From contig NZ_SOHJ01000013.1 in assembly GCF_004403185.1 (NCBI RefSeq), positions 152,245-216,244 of the forward strand: a DNA stretch of 64,000 bases, read 5' to 3'. Source of the DNA: Cryobacterium suzukii (GTDB lineage Bacteria > Actinomycetota > Actinomycetes > Actinomycetales > Microbacteriaceae). Of this stretch, positions 44,012 through 53,830 are shown piece by piece (positions within the stretch are counted from its first letter, which is position 1; each line of letters starts with the position of its first letter). The notes beneath the pieces are model-generated. The model saw nothing but the letters and a program-made list of their open reading frames with translations. It did not search any database and was not told the DNA's origin. The translations under genes were made by a program, and so were the position numbers.

Positions 44012-44263
44012 CTATTTGCCGAAGCCCTTGTAACGCGAGTTGAACTTCTCGACGCGGCCGGCGGAGTCCATGATGCGCTGCTTACCCGTGTAGAACGGGT
44101 GCGATTCGGAGGAGATTTCCACGTCGATGACCGGGTACGTGGTTCCGTCTTCCCACTCGATGGTCTTCTTGCTGGAGACCGTCGAACGAGTCAGGAAGGT
44201 TGCGCCGGAGGCAAGGTCGCGGAAAACGACGGCAGCGTACTCGGGATGAATATCAGACTTCAT
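44012..44263 (-). CDS. rpmE2: 50S ribosomal protein L31 type B
   Basis: Ribosomal protein of 83 residues: [35 protein letters not shown], then [13 protein letters not shown]. No Cys residues are present, so it is the zinc-free type B paralogue, which commonly replaces the zinc form under zinc limitation and is often Zur-controlled. No clear Zur box was found upstream. AAAGGA precedes the ATG. Confidence 0.97.
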   Translation of the reverse strand: MKSDIHPEYAAVVFRDLASGATFLTRSTVSSKKTIEWEDGTTYPVIDVEISSESHPFYTGKQRIMDSAGRVEKFNSRYKGFGK

Positions 44264-44458
44264 GAAAATTTCCTTTTGCACTTCTGGTGAACAGACTTGT
44301 AACTGGTCACAGTGCTGTTCGATTGTTGGGCACCGCTCGCCGTATACCCAAAAGACGACGACAAGCCGGTTGGCCTGATGGCCAGCCATTCATCCTAGCA
44401 GAACTTACTTTGGCTGGAAGTGCCTCGGCGTTGAAGCCTTCGTATTGGAGCGTTCTGT

Positions 44459-45241
44459 TTAGACAGCGCGCGCTGCGAAGCGGCCGTCGTTCTCGGAGAG
44501 TTCAATATTCAGGCCGAACGTTTCGCTCAGAGCCGTCGCGGTGAGTGCCGTGCCGATCGGCCCGGCCGAGACGACCTTGCCGCCGGACAGTAGCAGCACG
44601 TGGGTGAATCCGAGTGGAATCTCTTCAACGTGGTGGGTGACCATGATGATGGCCGGCGAGTTGGGCTCCTGGGCGAAGCCGCTAAGAAGTTGCAGAAGCG
44701 CTTCCCGAGCGCCGAGGTCGAGGCTCGCAGCTGGCTCGTCGAGTAAGAGAATTTCCGGGTCGGTCATGACTGAACGGGCGATCTGGACCCGTTTCTGTTC
44801 TCCGTCGCTCAGGGTGCCGAATTTGCGCTCGGCAAGATGATCGAGATTCCATTCCTGCAATACGCGCTGGGCTCGTCGTTCATCAATGGTTTCATATTCT
44901 TCGTTCCACCGGCCGGTTACCGAATAGGCCGCGGTCATGACAACATCGAGGACCTTCTCGTTGGCGGGGACCTTGCGTGCCAGTGCAGTCGAGGCGAACC
45001 CGATCCGGGGCCGCAGCTCAAAAACATCCGTTCCGCCAAGCGTCTCATCGAGCACCTCGGCCTGACCGGTCGACGGGTGCATGAAAGCTGCGGCAATCTG
45101 TAACAACGTGGTCTTGCCGGCCCCATTCGGGCCAAGGATGACCCACCGTTGGTCGTCGTCGACGCTCCAATTCACTGAGTCGAGGATGGTGGTGCCACCC
45201 CGGACGACCGAGACGTCGGTGAAATGCAAAACGTTGACCAT
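44459..45241 (-). CDS. ABC transporter ATP-binding protein (stand-alone)
   Basis: ATPase of 260 residues. Walker A GPNGAGKTTL, signature LSDGEQKRVQIAR, Walker B ILLLDEPAASLDL, H-loop ITVTHH-like (IIMVTHHVEEIP). It resembles the ModF/YlmA group of soluble ABC ATPases whose targets are unclear. No permease or substrate-binding gene is adjacent; upstream is only an 83-base gap to glgA, so it is probably an orphan subunit. Confidence 0.85.
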   Translation of the reverse strand: MVNVLHFTDVSVVRGGTTILDSVNWSVDDDQRWVILGPNGAGKTTLLQIAAAFMHPSTGQAEVLDETLGGTDVFELRPRIGFASTALARKVPANEKVLDVVMTAAYSVTGRWNEEYETIDERRAQRVLQEWNLDHLAERKFGTLSDGEQKRVQIARSVMTDPEILLLDEPAASLDLGAREALLQLLSGFAQEPNSPAIIMVTHHVEEIPLGFTHVLLLSGGKVVSAGPIGTALTATALSETFGLNIELSENDGRFAARAV

Positions 45242-45306
45242 ACAGCCATGTTATCGGGCGGGGCCGACGCCGAAATACGCCGGGCCCGTCCCCGGAACGA
45301 GACCGG

Positions 45307-45322
45307 CACCCCTCACGGGGTG
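45307..45322. terminator. Weak hairpin just after glgA
   Basis: CACCCC/GGGGTG 6-bp stem with TCAC loop, 2 bases past the glgA stop. No T run, so terminator activity is doubtful. Confidence 0.3.
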
Positions 45323-45324
45323 AG

Positions 45325-46506
45325 TCAAAGTAGAGACGCGTAGATCTCCCGAGTGCGGGTGGCGATCTGGCTCCAGCCGAACTCGTGTTCGGCGCGCAGG
45401 CGGCCAGCACGTCCCATTTCGGCCGCTCGGGCCGGATCGCTCACCACCTCGGTCAGGATGCGGGCCAGGTCAGCGACGAATTGATCGGGATTCAGCGGGG
45501 TACCCGTGCCGTCGGTGAGCTGCTCGATCGGCACCAGACGCCCCGTATGACCGTCCGCGACGACCTCGGGGATACCACCGGTTGCGGTACCGACAACTGC
45601 CAGCCCACAGGCCATTGCCTCGAGGTTGACGATTCCCAGTGGTTCGTAAATGGACGGGCAGACGAAGACTGTGCCGTGCGTCAGCACCGCGGCGAGTTCT
45701 GGCTGGGCAAGGAGTCGGTTGATCCAGACGACCCCCGACCGTTCCCGCTGCAACGCCTCGACGCCAGCGGTCACTTCGGCCAGGATTCCTGGAGTGTCCG
45801 GGGCTCCGGCACACAGTACGAGCTGCACCTCTGGCGGCAGCAACGCGGCGGCACGCAACAGGTACGGCAGACCCTTTTGCCTCGTGATGCGACCGACAAA
45901 TACGACGGACGGCCGCTCAGGGTCGATGCCAAGCTCCCGCACGAAGTCGGCGTCGAGTCTGGGCTTCCAGCGATCAAGGTCAATACCGTTGTACACCGTG
46001 TGCACCCGACTCTCATCAAGTGCCGGGTAGCTGCGCAGAATATCGCGCCGCATGCCGTCGCTGACAGCGATCACGGCATCCGCTGCCTCGAAGGCCGTTT
46101 TTTCAATCCAGCTCGAGACGCGGTAGCCGCCGCCAAGCTGCTCGGCCTTCCACGGCCGCAGGGGTTCGAGGCTGTGGGCGGTGACGACGTGCGGGATTCC
46201 GTGCAGCATCTTCGCGAGGTGCCCGGCCGCATTGGCATACCAGGTGTGTGAGTGCACCAGATCGGAACCAGCGGCGTCCTGGGCCATCTGAAGGTCAACA
46301 CCGAGGGTACTCAGGGTGGCGTTGGCGCCGGCCAGCTGCGCCGGAACTTCATAGGCGAAGGTGTCGGTATCCGTACGGGGCGCACCGAAGCACCGCACCG
46401 ACACGTCAATATCTTCGCGAAGAGCTCGCACGAGTTCCATCACGTGAACGCCCGCTCCCCCGTAGATCTCCGGGGGGTATTCCTTGGTCATCAGATCCAC
46501 TCGCAT
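45325..46506 (-). CDS. glgA: Glycogen synthase / maltose-1-phosphate synthase (GlgA/GlgM type)
   Basis: GT4-family glucosyltransferase of 393 residues using ADP-glucose. MTKEYPPEIYGGAGVHVMELV is the typical start of the actinobacterial GlgA/GlgM group, followed by HSHTWYANAAGHL, VFVGRITRQKGLPYLL, and PSIYEPLGIVNLEAMACGLAVV with the E-x7-E motif. In mycobacteria this clade (GlgM) makes maltose-1-phosphate for GlgE; the biochemical assignment here is inferred. ATG 46506 is divergent from glgC by 79 bases. Confidence 0.92.
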   Translation of the reverse strand: MRVDLMTKEYPPEIYGGAGVHVMELVRALREDIDVSVRCFGAPRTDTDTFAYEVPAQLAGANATLSTLGVDLQMAQDAAGSDLVHSHTWYANAAGHLAKMLHGIPHVVTAHSLEPLRPWKAEQLGGGYRVSSWIEKTAFEAADAVIAVSDGMRRDILRSYPALDESRVHTVYNGIDLDRWKPRLDADFVRELGIDPERPSVVFVGRITRQKGLPYLLRAAALLPPEVQLVLCAGAPDTPGILAEVTAGVEALQRERSGVVWINRLLAQPELAAVLTHGTVFVCPSIYEPLGIVNLEAMACGLAVVGTATGGIPEVVADGHTGRLVPIEQLTDGTGTPLNPDQFVADLARILTEVVSDPARAAEMGRAGRLRAEHEFGWSQIATRTREIYASLL

Positions 46507-46585
46507 GCAGCAAAGGTAGCGCACCGGACCCGACGCACATCCCGCCGTGCAACTCGAGCTGTCCGGTTGGCCCTACTCTGTACAC

Positions 46586-47830
46586 ATGAAAGCCAAGAAA
46601 ATCTTTGGAATCGTGCTCGCCGGTGGTGAGGGAAAACGGCTGATGCCGCTGACCGAGGACCGCGCCAAGCCAGCGGTCCCCTTTGGAGGGCATTACCGCC
46701 TGGTCGATTTTGCCCTGTCCAACCTGATCAATTCAGGCCTCACCCAGGTCGTTGTGTTGACCCAGTACAAGTCACACAGTCTCGACCGCCACGTCTCCCA
46801 GACCTGGCATGTCTCCGGTGGTTTGTCTAACTCGTACATCGCCTCCGTCCCCGCTCAGCAGCGTCTCGGCAAGCGCTGGTTCAGCGGCTCGGCCGACGCG
46901 ATTCTGCAGAGCCTGAATCTCATTCACGACGAGAAACCCGACATTGTCGTCGTCGTCGGTGCCGACCATGTCTATCGCATGGATTTCAGCCAGATGATCG
47001 ACGCCCACATCGCGTCTGGCCTGTCGGCCACGGTCGCCGCGATTCGCCAGCCCATCGGCTTGGCCGACCAGTTCGGCGTCATCGAAGTGGATGCCGCCAC
47101 CCCGGATCGGATCTCCGATTTTCGTGAGAAGCCCAAGGACGCCGTCGGGCTTGCCGACGCCCCCCACGAGGTGTTCGCCTCGATGGGAAACTATGTCTTC
47201 AACACCGATGCTCTGATCGAGGCGGTGCTGCGCGATGGTGAGCGTACCGATTCGAGCCATGACATGGGCGGCGACATCATTCCCGATTTTGTCTCCCGCG
47301 GCGACGCCGGCGTGTACGACCTCCAGCGCAACGTGGTGCCAGGGTCAACCGATCGCGATCGGTACTACTGGCGCGACGTGGGAACGATCGACTCGTTCTT
47401 TGAAGCCCACCAGGACCTTATTTCGGCGCTGCCCGTGTTCAACCTGTACAACCACGAATGGCCGATATTCAGCATGCAGTTGAACTCTCCGCCGGCAAAA
47501 TTCGTGCGCGACGGCCGGGGCGCTCTCGGCACCATGATCGATTCGATTGTGTCGCTGGGTTGCGTCATTTCCGGCGCTCACATCGAGCGCAGTGTTCTCG
47601 GACCGTGGACTGCGATCGGGTCGGCCTGCGAAGTCGTTGACTCGATCGTGTTTGACCGAGTGCAGATTCGACCCGGTGCGATCGTGCGTCGTGCCATTCT
47701 CGACAAGGAAGTCATCGTGGAGGCCGGTGCCACGGTCGGTGTCGATCGTGAGCGCGACCTCGCGCGCGGTTTTAGCGTGACCGAATCCGGCATCACCGTC
47801 GTCGGCAAGGGCGTGCTCGTTACTCCGTGA
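46586..47830 (+). CDS. glgC: Glucose-1-phosphate adenylyltransferase GlgC
   Basis: Makes ADP-glucose, the donor for glycogen synthesis. Nucleotidyltransferase domain: [51 protein letters not shown] (substrate-binding Asp), [10 protein letters not shown] left-handed beta-helix domain follows from about residue 295 ([20 protein letters not shown]). At 414 residues it is normal. Start ATG 46586. Its stop overlaps the GTG of serB, so the two are translationally coupled. Confidence 0.96.
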   Translation: MKAKKIFGIVLAGGEGKRLMPLTEDRAKPAVPFGGHYRLVDFALSNLINSGLTQVVVLTQYKSHSLDRHVSQTWHVSGGLSNSYIASVPAQQRLGKRWFSGSADAILQSLNLIHDEKPDIVVVVGADHVYRMDFSQMIDAHIASGLSATVAAIRQPIGLADQFGVIEVDAATPDRISDFREKPKDAVGLADAPHEVFASMGNYVFNTDALIEAVLRDGERTDSSHDMGGDIIPDFVSRGDAGVYDLQRNVVPGSTDRDRYYWRDVGTIDSFFEAHQDLISALPVFNLYNHEWPIFSMQLNSPPAKFVRDGRGALGTMIDSIVSLGCVISGAHIERSVLGPWTAIGSACEVVDSIVFDRVQIRPGAIVRRAILDKEVIVEAGATVGVDRERDLARGFSVTESGITVVGKGVLVTP

Positions 47831-48480
47831 TCCGCGCTACCGCACCACGCTTTCTGGTCGTACTCGATGCCGACTCGACCCTGATTCAAGATGAAGTGAT
47901 CGAGCTGCTGGCGGACGCCGCTGGCTCGCGCGATCTCGTCGCCAACGTGACCGAACGCGCTATGCGCGGCGAACTTGATTTCGCCGAAAGCCTGCGCGAG
48001 CGAGTTTTGACCCTGGCTGGACTGCCCGACGCCGTTTTCGCCGAGGTCGGTCAGCGCATCCGCCCAACCGAGGGTGTGCAGGAGCTGGTCGCGGGTATTC
48101 ATGCCGGCGGGGGCGTCGTCGGCGTGGTCTCCGGCGGCTTCCACGAGTTGCTCGACCCCCTCGCGGCCGACCTCGGTGTGGACCATTGGCGTGCCAACCG
48201 ACTCGAAGTCGAAGCCGGTCGCCTGACCGGACGGGTCCTCGGACCGATTATCGACGCCGAGGCGAAAGCAGTCGCCCTGCGCGAATGGGCGGTACAAAAC
48301 CGCATCGCCCTGTCGCAGACCATCGCGGTCGGGGACGGCGCCAACGACTTGCGCATGATGGACGCAGCCGGACTCGCCGTCGCGTTCAACGCCAAGCCAC
48401 AGGTCAAGCGTGAGGCCGACCTCGTGATCGACCGCTGCAACCTCAGTCAGGTACTCCCGTTGCTTGGCTTGCGCGGCTGA
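47827..48480 (+). CDS. serB: Phosphoserine phosphatase SerB
   Basis: HAD phosphatase making L-serine from phosphoserine, 217 residues. Motif I is [18 protein letters not shown] (DxDST), motif [11 protein letters not shown], and motif [22 protein letters not shown]. Starts GTG overlapping the glgC stop (GTGA). No ACT domain, a short form as in many actinobacteria. Pairing serine synthesis with glgC is odd but the SerB motifs are unambiguous. Confidence 0.93.
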   Translation: MIRATAPRFLVVLDADSTLIQDEVIELLADAAGSRDLVANVTERAMRGELDFAESLRERVLTLAGLPDAVFAEVGQRIRPTEGVQELVAGIHAGGGVVGVVSGGFHELLDPLAADLGVDHWRANRLEVEAGRLTGRVLGPIIDAEAKAVALREWAVQNRIALSQTIAVGDGANDLRMMDAAGLAVAFNAKPQVKREADLVIDRCNLSQVLPLLGLRG

Positions 48481-48507
48481 CAAGGTCCGCGCCGCTTCGC
48501 TATCCGC

Positions 48508-49218
48508 TCAGTGGCCCATTCCCAAGCCGCCATCGACGGGGATAACGGCACCCGAAATGTACCCGGCATCATCACCGGCCAGCCAGGTGACGACACGAGC
48601 AACTTCCAACGCGGTGGCAAAGCGGCCGGCCGGAATGTTGCGCTTATAGTCCGCCTGCTGCGCTTCGGGAAGGGCAGCAGTCATATCGGTTTCGATGAAA
48701 CCTGGAGCGACGACGTTGGCGGTAATGCCGCGAGCACCGAGCTCGCGTGTGATCGAACGGGCCAAGCCGATCAGCCCGCTCTTCGATGCCGAGTAATTCA
48801 CCTGGCCGGCGGAGCCATAGAGTCCAACAACGCTGGAGATGAGAACGATCCGACCGTAGCGAGCTTTGAGCATGCCCTTGCTCGCCCTTTTGACCACGCG
48901 GAACGCCCCGCTGAGGTTCGTGTCGATCACCGACGTGAAGTCATCATCGGACATGCGCATGAGCAGGGTGTCACGGGTAATTCCAGCGTTCGCAACGACG
49001 ACCTCAACCGGACCGTATGTCGCCTCAATCTCGGTGAACGCGGCGTCGATCGACGCGGCATCGGTCACGTCAGCGCGCACGGTCAGGCTGCCAGCCGGTC
49101 CGTGACCAGACCGCGAAGTCACAGCGACGCGGTGGCCCTGGGCGAGAAATTCCTCCGCGATGGCAAAACCGATGCCGCGGTTACCGCCGGTGACGAGCAC
49201 TGTTCGAGCCGTTGTCAT
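48508..49218 (-). CDS. fabG: 3-oxoacyl-ACP reductase FabG-like SDR
   Basis: SDR of 236 residues, NADPH-dependent reductase of fatty acid elongation. TGGNRGIG (NADP binding) is near residue 11, VVANAGITRDTLLMRM is the NAG region, and the catalytic Ser-Tyr-Lys lies in LISSVVGLYGSAGQVNYSAS followed by Lys. FIETDMTAALP and ISGAVIPVDGGLGMGH are typical FabG endings. AGAGGAA precedes the ATG. It stands alone; specialised reductases can look alike, so the fabG name is likely but not certain. Confidence 0.88.
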   Translation of the reverse strand: MTTARTVLVTGGNRGIGFAIAEEFLAQGHRVAVTSRSGHGPAGSLTVRADVTDAASIDAAFTEIEATYGPVEVVVANAGITRDTLLMRMSDDDFTSVIDTNLSGAFRVVKRASKGMLKARYGRIVLISSVVGLYGSAGQVNYSASKSGLIGLARSITRELGARGITANVVAPGFIETDMTAALPEAQQADYKRNIPAGRFATALEVARVVTWLAGDDAGYISGAVIPVDGGLGMGH

Positions 49219-49382
49219 AAAATTCCTCTTCTGTTTACCGAGCTGTGAGCCGCCGGAAGTGAGTTTTACAAAATACCCGGCAGATTCAAGTTTAAGGCGT
49301 GCAGGAATCACGCCACACAGTCGTAGGCTGGACACGGCGGATTATTCCCCGCTGACCACCCGCTGACGAACCCGATGGACCC

Positions 49383-49661
49383 ATGAAGCAGCAGTCGATC
49401 ACCTCGATCCCCGCCTCCCCGGAGGTCGAACGACGCAACCGGATGATCAAGTACTCCATTGCGATGGGTATCCGTATCGTGTGCATCGTGCTCATGCTGT
49501 TCGTTCAGGGCTGGTGGCTGCTGCTCTGCGCCATCGGTGCAATCACCCTTCCCTACTTCGCTGTCGTGGTCGCGAACGTGAAGATAGCCCCGCGTGGAGC
49601 CGAAGTCTTACGGCCCGGCACCGTCGCACCGTACCGCAACACCGACGATGAGGCTAAGTGA
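49383..49661 (+). CDS. DUF3099 family membrane protein
   Basis: 92-residue actinobacterial protein of unknown function. A basic N-terminus (SPEVERRNRMIKYSIAMGIR) leads to two predicted membrane helices (IVCIVLMLFVQGWWLLLCAIG and LPYFAVVVANV in part). It forms an operon with the small Cys protein (stop/GTG overlap) and SURF1. Association with cytochrome oxidase assembly is inferred from this position only. Confidence 0.85.
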   Translation: MKQQSITSIPASPEVERRNRMIKYSIAMGIRIVCIVLMLFVQGWWLLLCAIGAITLPYFAVVVANVKIAPRGAEVLRPGTVAPYRNTDDEAK

Positions 49662-49930
49662 ATGCTCGCGCGGCCGCTGAACGCGGTCCGATGATGGGAC
49701 TGGGCGCTCCCCTGCAAACGTCAACCTGCTCGCGCGCCGACTGCCGGAATGAAGGACGTTGGCGCCTGGATTGGCGCAACCCACGCATCCACTCGACCGA
49801 TCGCATCAAAACCTGGCTGGCCTGCGACGATCACATCGACTACCTGCGTGAGTTTCTGGCCGCCCGTGATTTTCCCCTCACGGTGAGCACGCTCGGGCTC
49901 ATCGGGCCAGAGCACGTCGGAGATATGTAA
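49658..49930 (+). CDS. Small hypothetical protein with Cys/His motif (DUF3099-SURF1 operon)
   Basis: 90-residue protein starting GTG and overlapping the DUF3099 stop (GTGA). TSTCSRADCRNEGRWRLDW is followed by TWLACDDHIDYLREFLAAR, giving Cys-x4-Cys and Cys-x2-His that could bind zinc or another metal. It ends TAATG, overlapping the SURF1 ATG. The family is not recognised; homologues in this position are often misannotated. A metal-binding assembly role is a guess. Confidence 0.75.
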   Translation: MNARAAAERGPMMGLGAPLQTSTCSRADCRNEGRWRLDWRNPRIHSTDRIKTWLACDDHIDYLREFLAARDFPLTVSTLGLIGPEHVGDM

Positions 49931-50778
49931 TGACGGGCTGGCAGTTCGCTTTCAGCCGACGCTGGGCCGGGTATCTGGCACTGACCATTCTGTTCGCGGC
50001 GGTGTGTTCCGGACTCGGCGTCTGGCAACTCGCCCGGCGTGATGAAGCCCTCACCGAGCTGTTCAAGATCGAATCCAATTTTGACTCGAACCCCGTTCCC
50101 GTCGCCGAAGCACTCGACGATCTGACGGCATTCGACGAATCCCAGAAGTGGATGCCGGTGGAACTTACCGGCACTTATCTCATCGAGGACGAGATGCTCG
50201 CGCGCAACCGCCCCCTCAACGTCAATCCAGGCTTTGAAGTTCTGACCCCGCTCCTGCTTTCCGATAACACGATTTTCATCGTCAACCGCGGCTGGCTGCC
50301 GACCGGTCAGGAACAGGATGCTCCCGACACAGTTCCGGCACCGCCGAGCGGTACCGTAACCGTCGTAGCCCGGCTCAAAGCCGCCGAACCCGACCTGCCC
50401 GGCCGCACGGCGAGCGGCAACCAGGTTGCGACGATCAACCTCACGACTATTGCCGAGCGGCTCGACGCGCCCACCTACACCGGTGCATACGGTCTCATGG
50501 ACACGGAAAGTCCCGCCGCAACCGAGAAACGTCCAACCGCTGTCGTCAAACCGGTACGCGACGAGGGCCCCCACCTGTCGTATGCCTTCCAGTGGTTTGT
50601 GTTCGGTCTGCTCGCCTTCATCGGCCTCGGCTGGGCACTGCGCGAGGAATACCGCAGCGTGAATGCCGAGGATCCAGAAGAACGCGCACGCGCCGACGAG
50701 CGTGCCCGCAAGCGGGCGGCGAAACCGCGCAACGATGCAGAAGTCGAAGACGCCCTGCTCGATCGCCAACTGACCTAA
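49930..50778 (+). CDS. SURF1 family cytochrome oxidase assembly protein
   Basis: 282 residues with two membrane segments: RRWAGYLALTILFAAVCSGLGVWQ at the N-terminus and YAFQWFVFGLLAFIGLGW near the C-terminus, the usual SURF1 topology. The middle has ELTGTYLIEDEMLARNRPLN and IFIVNRGWLPTGQEQD, core motifs of the family. It helps insert heme a into cytochrome aa3 oxidase; ctaA and ctaB are also in the window. The C-terminus is charged and disordered. Coupled to the upstream gene by a TAATG overlap. Confidence 0.92.
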   Translation: MTGWQFAFSRRWAGYLALTILFAAVCSGLGVWQLARRDEALTELFKIESNFDSNPVPVAEALDDLTAFDESQKWMPVELTGTYLIEDEMLARNRPLNVNPGFEVLTPLLLSDNTIFIVNRGWLPTGQEQDAPDTVPAPPSGTVTVVARLKAAEPDLPGRTASGNQVATINLTTIAERLDAPTYTGAYGLMDTESPAATEKRPTAVVKPVRDEGPHLSYAFQWFVFGLLAFIGLGWALREEYRSVNAEDPEERARADERARKRAAKPRNDAEVEDALLDRQLT

Positions 50779-50791
50779 GCCGAACGAAACG

Positions 50792-52072
50792 TCAGGCGAC
50801 GTCGCGGCGGTGCTGCGTGCTGACGGCCGAACCCACACTGAGGTTTCCCCCGTGGGCGTCGCCCGCGAGAAGCCTCCGATAGACCTCGAGTAGGGACGCA
50901 GCCGACCGGGCCCATTTCAGGCCAAGTGCGTGCTCTCGCGCCGCCAGCGAGAGTTGCCGCGCCCGCTGCGGATCGGTCAGAACCTGAGCGATCGCATTGG
51001 CCCACACCAGCGGTTCACGCGACTCCAGCACCACTCCAGTCACCCCGTCCGCAACGGCTTCACGCAGGCCGCCGGATGCTGCGGCGATGACGGGCACGCC
51101 GCTCGCTGCAGCTTCGAGGGCAACGAGCCCGTAGGTTTCCGAGTGAGACGGCACGAGCACGAGCCGGGCACCTCGAAACAGGGCCGTCATATTGACCCGG
51201 GACTGTGGACCGATCAGCTCAAGCTCATCCGTAAGCCCGACCCGCCCGGCGATCGCCCGCAACTCGTCAACGTAGCCGTGGTAGTCGGCCGACGCCGCAC
51301 CGGCGATCAGCAAGGTCGGACGAATGGCCGCCGGCACGGCCGCGACGGCGGCAATGGCCAGGTCGAGGCCTTTGAGGGGTTGCAGGCGGGCTGCGACGAG
51401 GACGTAGCCGCGGCCGCGGCCGCCGGCGTCTAACGCCAAATCAACAGGCAAGCTCGGCGAGAACATGCTGCTGTCGACACCGGGCGGCACAACGGCGGTA
51501 CGTTGCACGGCACCACCGAGGCGCCCAGTTATCGTCGCAGCCTCGGACAAACTGATCGCGACGAGTGAATCCGATTCACGCGCCAGATACGCCTCGCCGA
51601 GCATCCGTCCCGGTGATTCGGCACGTTCCCCCGCTGAGAGCGGCGTTGACTCGTCGGCAGCGATGCTGTGGAAGCTCTGTACGTGCGGAACGCCCCACCC
51701 CCTGGCCACCGGCAAGGCGGCCATGCCGGAAAACCAGTGATGCGAGTGGACAATATCCCACGGCGGTCTCGCCGCCAGCTGGGTCGAAAACTCCTCGATC
51801 CAGTCTTCGTGGTCGCCCTTCGGCAGGGCAGTTGCCGGACCGGCGTCAAGAAACTCCAGGGTCACGCCGGGTGCAAGCTCCATTGCTGGCGGCTGAGTGG
51901 CCGCCGAACGGCGCGTCAGAATACTCACGGAATGACCGAGGGCCGCAAGAGCTTCCGCTTGATGGCGTACCACGACGTTCATACCGCCAGCGTCACCGGC
52001 ACCGGGATCCGCACCCGGTGAGGTGTGCAGGCACACCAGCGCGATGCGCAGTGGTTTCGCGAGCGGCAACAC
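50792..52072 (-). CDS. mshA: Glycosyltransferase MshA-like (D-inositol-3-phosphate glycosyltransferase)
   Basis: GT4 enzyme of 426 residues, first step of mycothiol synthesis, joining UDP-GlcNAc to inositol-3-phosphate. LVCLHTSPGADPGAGDAGGMNVVVRH (in part) is the characteristic N-terminal motif with GGMNVYV-like GGMNVVV, then VHSHHWFSGMAALPVAR, VLVAARLQPLKGLDLAI, and PSHSETYGLVALEAAASGVPVIA (E-x7-E). Start is GTG 52072. mshC is at 16941-18233. Assignment to MshA over a related wall GT is strong but not certain. Confidence 0.85.
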   Translation of the reverse strand: MLPLAKPLRIALVCLHTSPGADPGAGDAGGMNVVVRHQAEALAALGHSVSILTRRSAATQPPAMELAPGVTLEFLDAGPATALPKGDHEDWIEEFSTQLAARPPWDIVHSHHWFSGMAALPVARGWGVPHVQSFHSIAADESTPLSAGERAESPGRMLGEAYLARESDSLVAISLSEAATITGRLGGAVQRTAVVPPGVDSSMFSPSLPVDLALDAGGRGRGYVLVAARLQPLKGLDLAIAAVAAVPAAIRPTLLIAGAASADYHGYVDELRAIAGRVGLTDELELIGPQSRVNMTALFRGARLVLVPSHSETYGLVALEAAASGVPVIAAASGGLREAVADGVTGVVLESREPLVWANAIAQVLTDPQRARQLSLAAREHALGLKWARSAASLLEVYRRLLAGDAHGGNLSVGSAVSTQHRRDVA

Positions 52073-52124
52073 GCAGGGTTCCTTTGAATCGGATCCGGCG
52101 CGGTACGCCGAATTAGAGAATCAG

Positions 52125-53723
52125 TTAGGAGAGCTCGATGAGGTCGAGGTAATCCTTGTTCCAGTGGTCTTCTGTACCCTCGGGCATGATCAACACGCGC
52201 TCCGGATTGAGAGCCTGCACTGCGCCCTCATCGTGGCTCACGAGCACAACAGCACCGGCGTAGTGCGCGAGTGCGTCAAGAATTTCCTCGCGGCTGGCCG
52301 GGTCGAGGTTGTTAGTCGGTTCGTCCAGGAGCAGCACGTTGGCGCCGGAGACGACGATCATGGCCAGGGCAAGACGGGTCTTCTCGCCGCCGGAGAGCAC
52401 ACCGGCCGGCTTGTTCGAGTCGTCGCCGGTGAACAGGAACGAGCCCAGTACCCGACGGGCTTCCATCTCGGTGATGCTGGGCGAGGAAGAAACCATGTTC
52501 TCGAGCACGCTGCGCTTGACGTCGATCGTTTCATGTTCCTGCGCGTAGTAACCGATGCGCAGGCCGTGCCCGGGTTCGATCGAGCCGGTATCGGATTCGT
52601 CGACACCGGCGAGCATGCGCAGCAGGGTGGTTTTTCCGGCCCCGTTGAGGCCGAGAATGACGACCTTCGATCCGCGGTCGATGGCGAGGTCGACGGCCGT
52701 GAAGATCTCGAGCGAACCGTAGCTCTTCGACAGGTCCTTGGCCATGAGCGGCGTACGACCGCAGGGTGCTGGCTCAGGGAACCGCAGCTTGGCGACGCGT
52801 TCGACGGCACGCACGGCATCGAGCCCGGAGAGGAGCTTCTCCGCGCGGGCCACCATCTGGTGGGCAGCTGCGGCCTTGCTGGCCTTGGCTCCGAACTTCG
52901 CGGCCTGCAACTGCAGAGTTGATGCCTTCTTCTCCGCGTTGGAGCGTTCCTTCTTACGACGGTCGGCATCCGCCGTGCGCTGGAGCAGGTAGTTTTTCCA
53001 GTTCATGTTGTAGATGTCGATCATCATGCGGTTCGCATCCAGGTAGAACACCCGGTTGACCGTCTCGCCGACGAGTTCGATGTCGTGGCTGATAATGATA
53101 CAGCCGCCCTTGTAGTTCTTGACGAACTCGCGCAGCCACGCCACCGAGTCGGCGTCGAGGTGGTTGGTGGGCTCATCGAGGATCATCATCTCGGCGGCCG
53201 AAAACAGGATGCGGGCAAGTTCGATGCGACGACGCTGACCACCGGACAGCGTGCTCAGGGCCTGGTCGAGAATATGGTCGGGTAGCTTCAGGTTGCTGGC
53301 GATGGACGCGGCTTCGGCCTCGGCGGAGTAGCCGCCGAGGCCATTAAACTCATCCGTCAGGCGTCCGTACTTCTTCATGGCTGCGGCGGCGATCTTGGGA
53401 TCGGGGTCGGCCATGGCCATGCTGGACTCCTGCATGCCGAGGGCGATGGTGCCGAGGCCGCGGGCATCGAGAATGCGCGTGCGGGCGAGCATGGTTGGGT
53501 CTCCGGCGCGAGGGTCCTGCGGAAGGTAGCCGATCTCTCCGGAGTGACTGATCGATCCCTTAGTCGGGTTGGTCTCCCCCGCAAGGGTCTTCGTCAGCGT
53601 CGTCTTGCCGGCGCCATTACGGCCGACGAGGCCGATCTTGTCGCCGCTCGCGACGCGGAAGTTGACGCCCTCCATGAGCACGCGGGCTCCAACGCGGATT
53701 TCGAGATCTTGCACGTTGAGCAC
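52125..53723 (-). CDS. ABC-F family ATP-binding protein
   Basis: Ribosome-associated ABC-F protein of 532 residues, two nucleotide-binding domains in one chain without membrane spans. Walker A motifs: GLVGRNGAGKTTLTK and VILGLNGAGKTTLLRM. Signatures: LSGGQRRRIELA and LSGGEKTRLALA. The linker between them is charged and coiled (ADRRKKERSNAEKKASTLQL). Such proteins modulate translation or give antibiotic resistance; a housekeeping role is more likely here. Starts GTG 53723, in its own transcript. Confidence 0.9.
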   Translation of the reverse strand: MLNVQDLEIRVGARVLMEGVNFRVASGDKIGLVGRNGAGKTTLTKTLAGETNPTKGSISHSGEIGYLPQDPRAGDPTMLARTRILDARGLGTIALGMQESSMAMADPDPKIAAAAMKKYGRLTDEFNGLGGYSAEAEAASIASNLKLPDHILDQALSTLSGGQRRRIELARILFSAAEMMILDEPTNHLDADSVAWLREFVKNYKGGCIIISHDIELVGETVNRVFYLDANRMMIDIYNMNWKNYLLQRTADADRRKKERSNAEKKASTLQLQAAKFGAKASKAAAAHQMVARAEKLLSGLDAVRAVERVAKLRFPEPAPCGRTPLMAKDLSKSYGSLEIFTAVDLAIDRGSKVVILGLNGAGKTTLLRMLAGVDESDTGSIEPGHGLRIGYYAQEHETIDVKRSVLENMVSSSPSITEMEARRVLGSFLFTGDDSNKPAGVLSGGEKTRLALAMIVVSGANVLLLDEPTNNLDPASREEILDALAHYAGAVVLVSHDEGAVQALNPERVLIMPEGTEDHWNKDYLDLIELS

Positions 53724-53830
53724 AGCAATAGTCCATTCGAAGAGTTTGTACGGGTAAGAAGTGTGAGTGGGCCAGAGCGGTCCAACTCACTAGTATATTT
53801 GCCTTCAGGCTGTGCTTGGCACACGGGCGC

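Noticed and set aside
44264..44458. Zur box upstream of rpmE2
   Set aside because: Looked for a TGAAAATGATTTTCA-like palindrome; none seen.
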